Origin: Leucothrix mucor
GTDB lineage: Bacteria; Pseudomonadota; Gammaproteobacteria; Thiotrichales; Thiotrichaceae
Reading direction: 5' to 3'
DNA: 5,842 nucleotides
NCBI GenBank assembly: GCA_011322515.1
Contig: DRMS01000072.1
Coordinates: 1 to 5,842 of the forward strand
The notes beneath the pieces are model-generated. The model made no database searches and had not been told where the DNA came from. It saw nothing but the letters and a program-made list of their open reading frames with translations. Within the stretch, counting starts at the first letter, position 1. Every line of letters starts with the position of its first letter. A program made the translations under genes and the position numbers. Shown here in pieces: positions 4,869-5,842 of this stretch.

Positions 4869-5831
4869 ATGACTATGAAAGTAACCCTAGCCAATCCTCG
4901 TGGTTTCTGCGCAGGCGTTGATCGTGCCATTGATATTGTTGACCGCGCGCTAGAACTGCTTGGCGCTCCCATCTATGTGCGTAATGAGGTAGTGCATAAT
5001 CGCTATGTGGTGAATAAACTGCGTGATAAAGGCGCTATTTTTGTTAAAGAGTTAGATGAAGTACCTGATAATTCAACGGTTATATTTAGTGCGCATGGCG
5101 TCTCGCGTAGTGTGCATGAGAATGCTAAGCAACGCGGTTTAAAAGTTTTTGACGCAACTTGTCCGTTAGTTACCAAGGTACATATGGAAGTATTGCGCCA
5201 TAGTCGGTCAGGGGATGAGGTTATTTTAATCGGACATAAAGGTCACCCCGAAGTGATCGGCACAATGGGACAGTATGATACTTCTTCTTATGGAAATATT
5301 TATCGGGTCGATTCGCTCGAAGAGGTCGCGAACTTATCCATAAAAAACCCTGATAAGCTCGCCTTTGTTACCCAGACTACACTTTCTGTTGACGACAGTA
5401 TTATCATTATAGATGCATTAAAAAAGCGTTTTCCAAATATTATGGGGCCTAAAAAAGATGATATTTGTTATGCCACCCAAAATCGTCAGGATGCCTTAAA
5501 GAATCTTTCTAAAGACTGTGATCTGGTGCTAGTGGTTGGCTCACCGAATAGTTCTAACTCCAATCGCCTCAGAGAAATCGCTGAAAAAAGAAATATTCCC
5601 GCTTATTTAATTGATGGCGCGGACGATATTGATCCAAAATGGCTACAAGGAAAATCACATATAGGGCTGACGGCAGGTGCATCAGCGCCTGAAATATTAG
5701 TTGGGCGTGTTACCAAGCGACTCAAAGATTTAGGCATGACAATTTCCAGCGATGATCATGGCGTGCTTGAAAATGTAACCTTTGTTTTGCCCAAAGAACT
5801 GCGCAAAATTAAATCGCAAACAGATGATTAA
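4869..5831 (+). CDS. ispH: 4-hydroxy-3-methylbut-2-enyl diphosphate reductase (IspH/LytB)
   Basis: IspH is the [4Fe-4S] enzyme that reductively dehydrates HMBPP to IPP and DMAPP, the last step of the MEP isoprenoid pathway, in the cytoplasm. The 320-residue product is near the E. coli length (316). The three cluster cysteines are present: C14 in NPRGFCAGVDRA, C98 in DATCPLVTKVH and C200 in DDICYATQNRQ. Substrate-site residues are also in place: H43 (VVHNRYVV), H76 (SAHGVS), H126 and E128 (GHKGHPEV), T170 (TQTTLS), and the SSNSNRL segment (228-234). The tail ENVTFVLPKELR is typical of the family. The start at 4869 is chosen for ribosome-site spacing; 4875 is possible and would remove two residues. 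It is transcribed away from purD, and its stop falls 11 bp before the window end, so its downstream neighbour is unknown. Confidence 0.97.
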   Translation: MTMKVTLANPRGFCAGVDRAIDIVDRALELLGAPIYVRNEVVHNRYVVNKLRDKGAIFVKELDEVPDNSTVIFSAHGVSRSVHENAKQRGLKVFDATCPLVTKVHMEVLRHSRSGDEVILIGHKGHPEVIGTMGQYDTSSYGNIYRVDSLEEVANLSIKNPDKLAFVTQTTLSVDDSIIIIDALKKRFPNIMGPKKDDICYATQNRQDALKNLSKDCDLVLVVGSPNSSNSNRLREIAEKRNIPAYLIDGADDIDPKWLQGKSHIGLTAGASAPEILVGRVTKRLKDLGMTISSDDHGVLENVTFVLPKELRKIKSQTDD

Positions 5832-5842
5832 TCATTATGGAT

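Overview
The window looks like chromosomal DNA from a fairly AT-rich gammaproteobacterium. The main argument is a divergent pair: a gene for an LpoA-like activator of penicillin-binding protein 1A beside rsmI. LpoA is essentially a gammaproteobacterial protein, and Escherichia coli has the same head-to-head pair (yraM/yraL). The PurD and IspH proteins are also of ordinary gammaproteobacterial type and length. I cannot place the organism below class from this sequence.

Layout. Positions 1-1383 (minus) hold the first 461 codons of an lpoA-like lipoprotein gene; its 3' end lies outside the window. Positions 1384-1816 are a non-coding divergent spacer. It carries a roughly 170-bp imperfect palindrome (1436-1604) built from two inverted REP-like units, and a small hairpin at 1653-1685. 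Positions 1817-2683 (plus) are rsmI. Positions 2684-3002 are non-coding but heavily structured: a 163-nt hairpin (2734-2896), then a perfect 31-bp palindrome (2905-2977) that reads as a bidirectional terminator. Positions 3003-3302 (minus) encode a small cysteine-rich lipoprotein. Positions 3500-4792 (minus) are purD, which begins with TTG. Positions 4869-5831 (plus) are ispH, divergent from purD across 76 bp.

The genes are mostly housekeeping and do not form one pathway: peptidoglycan synthase activation (LpoA), 16S rRNA 2'-O-methylation at C1402 (RsmI), the second step of purine synthesis (PurD) and the last step of the MEP isoprenoid pathway (IspH). The small lipoprotein is the only accessory-looking gene; its cysteine pattern suggests metal handling, perhaps related to bufferin-type metallophores.

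The best candidate for something undescribed is the hairpin downstream of rsmI. All seven transition differences between its arms are G-U wobbles when read as plus-strand RNA, and none are A-C mismatches. That is what selection on an RNA made from the plus strand would leave. It could be a structured 3' UTR or an independent small RNA ending at the adjacent terminator. I could not match it to RNase P RNA, 6S RNA or SRP RNA by eye.
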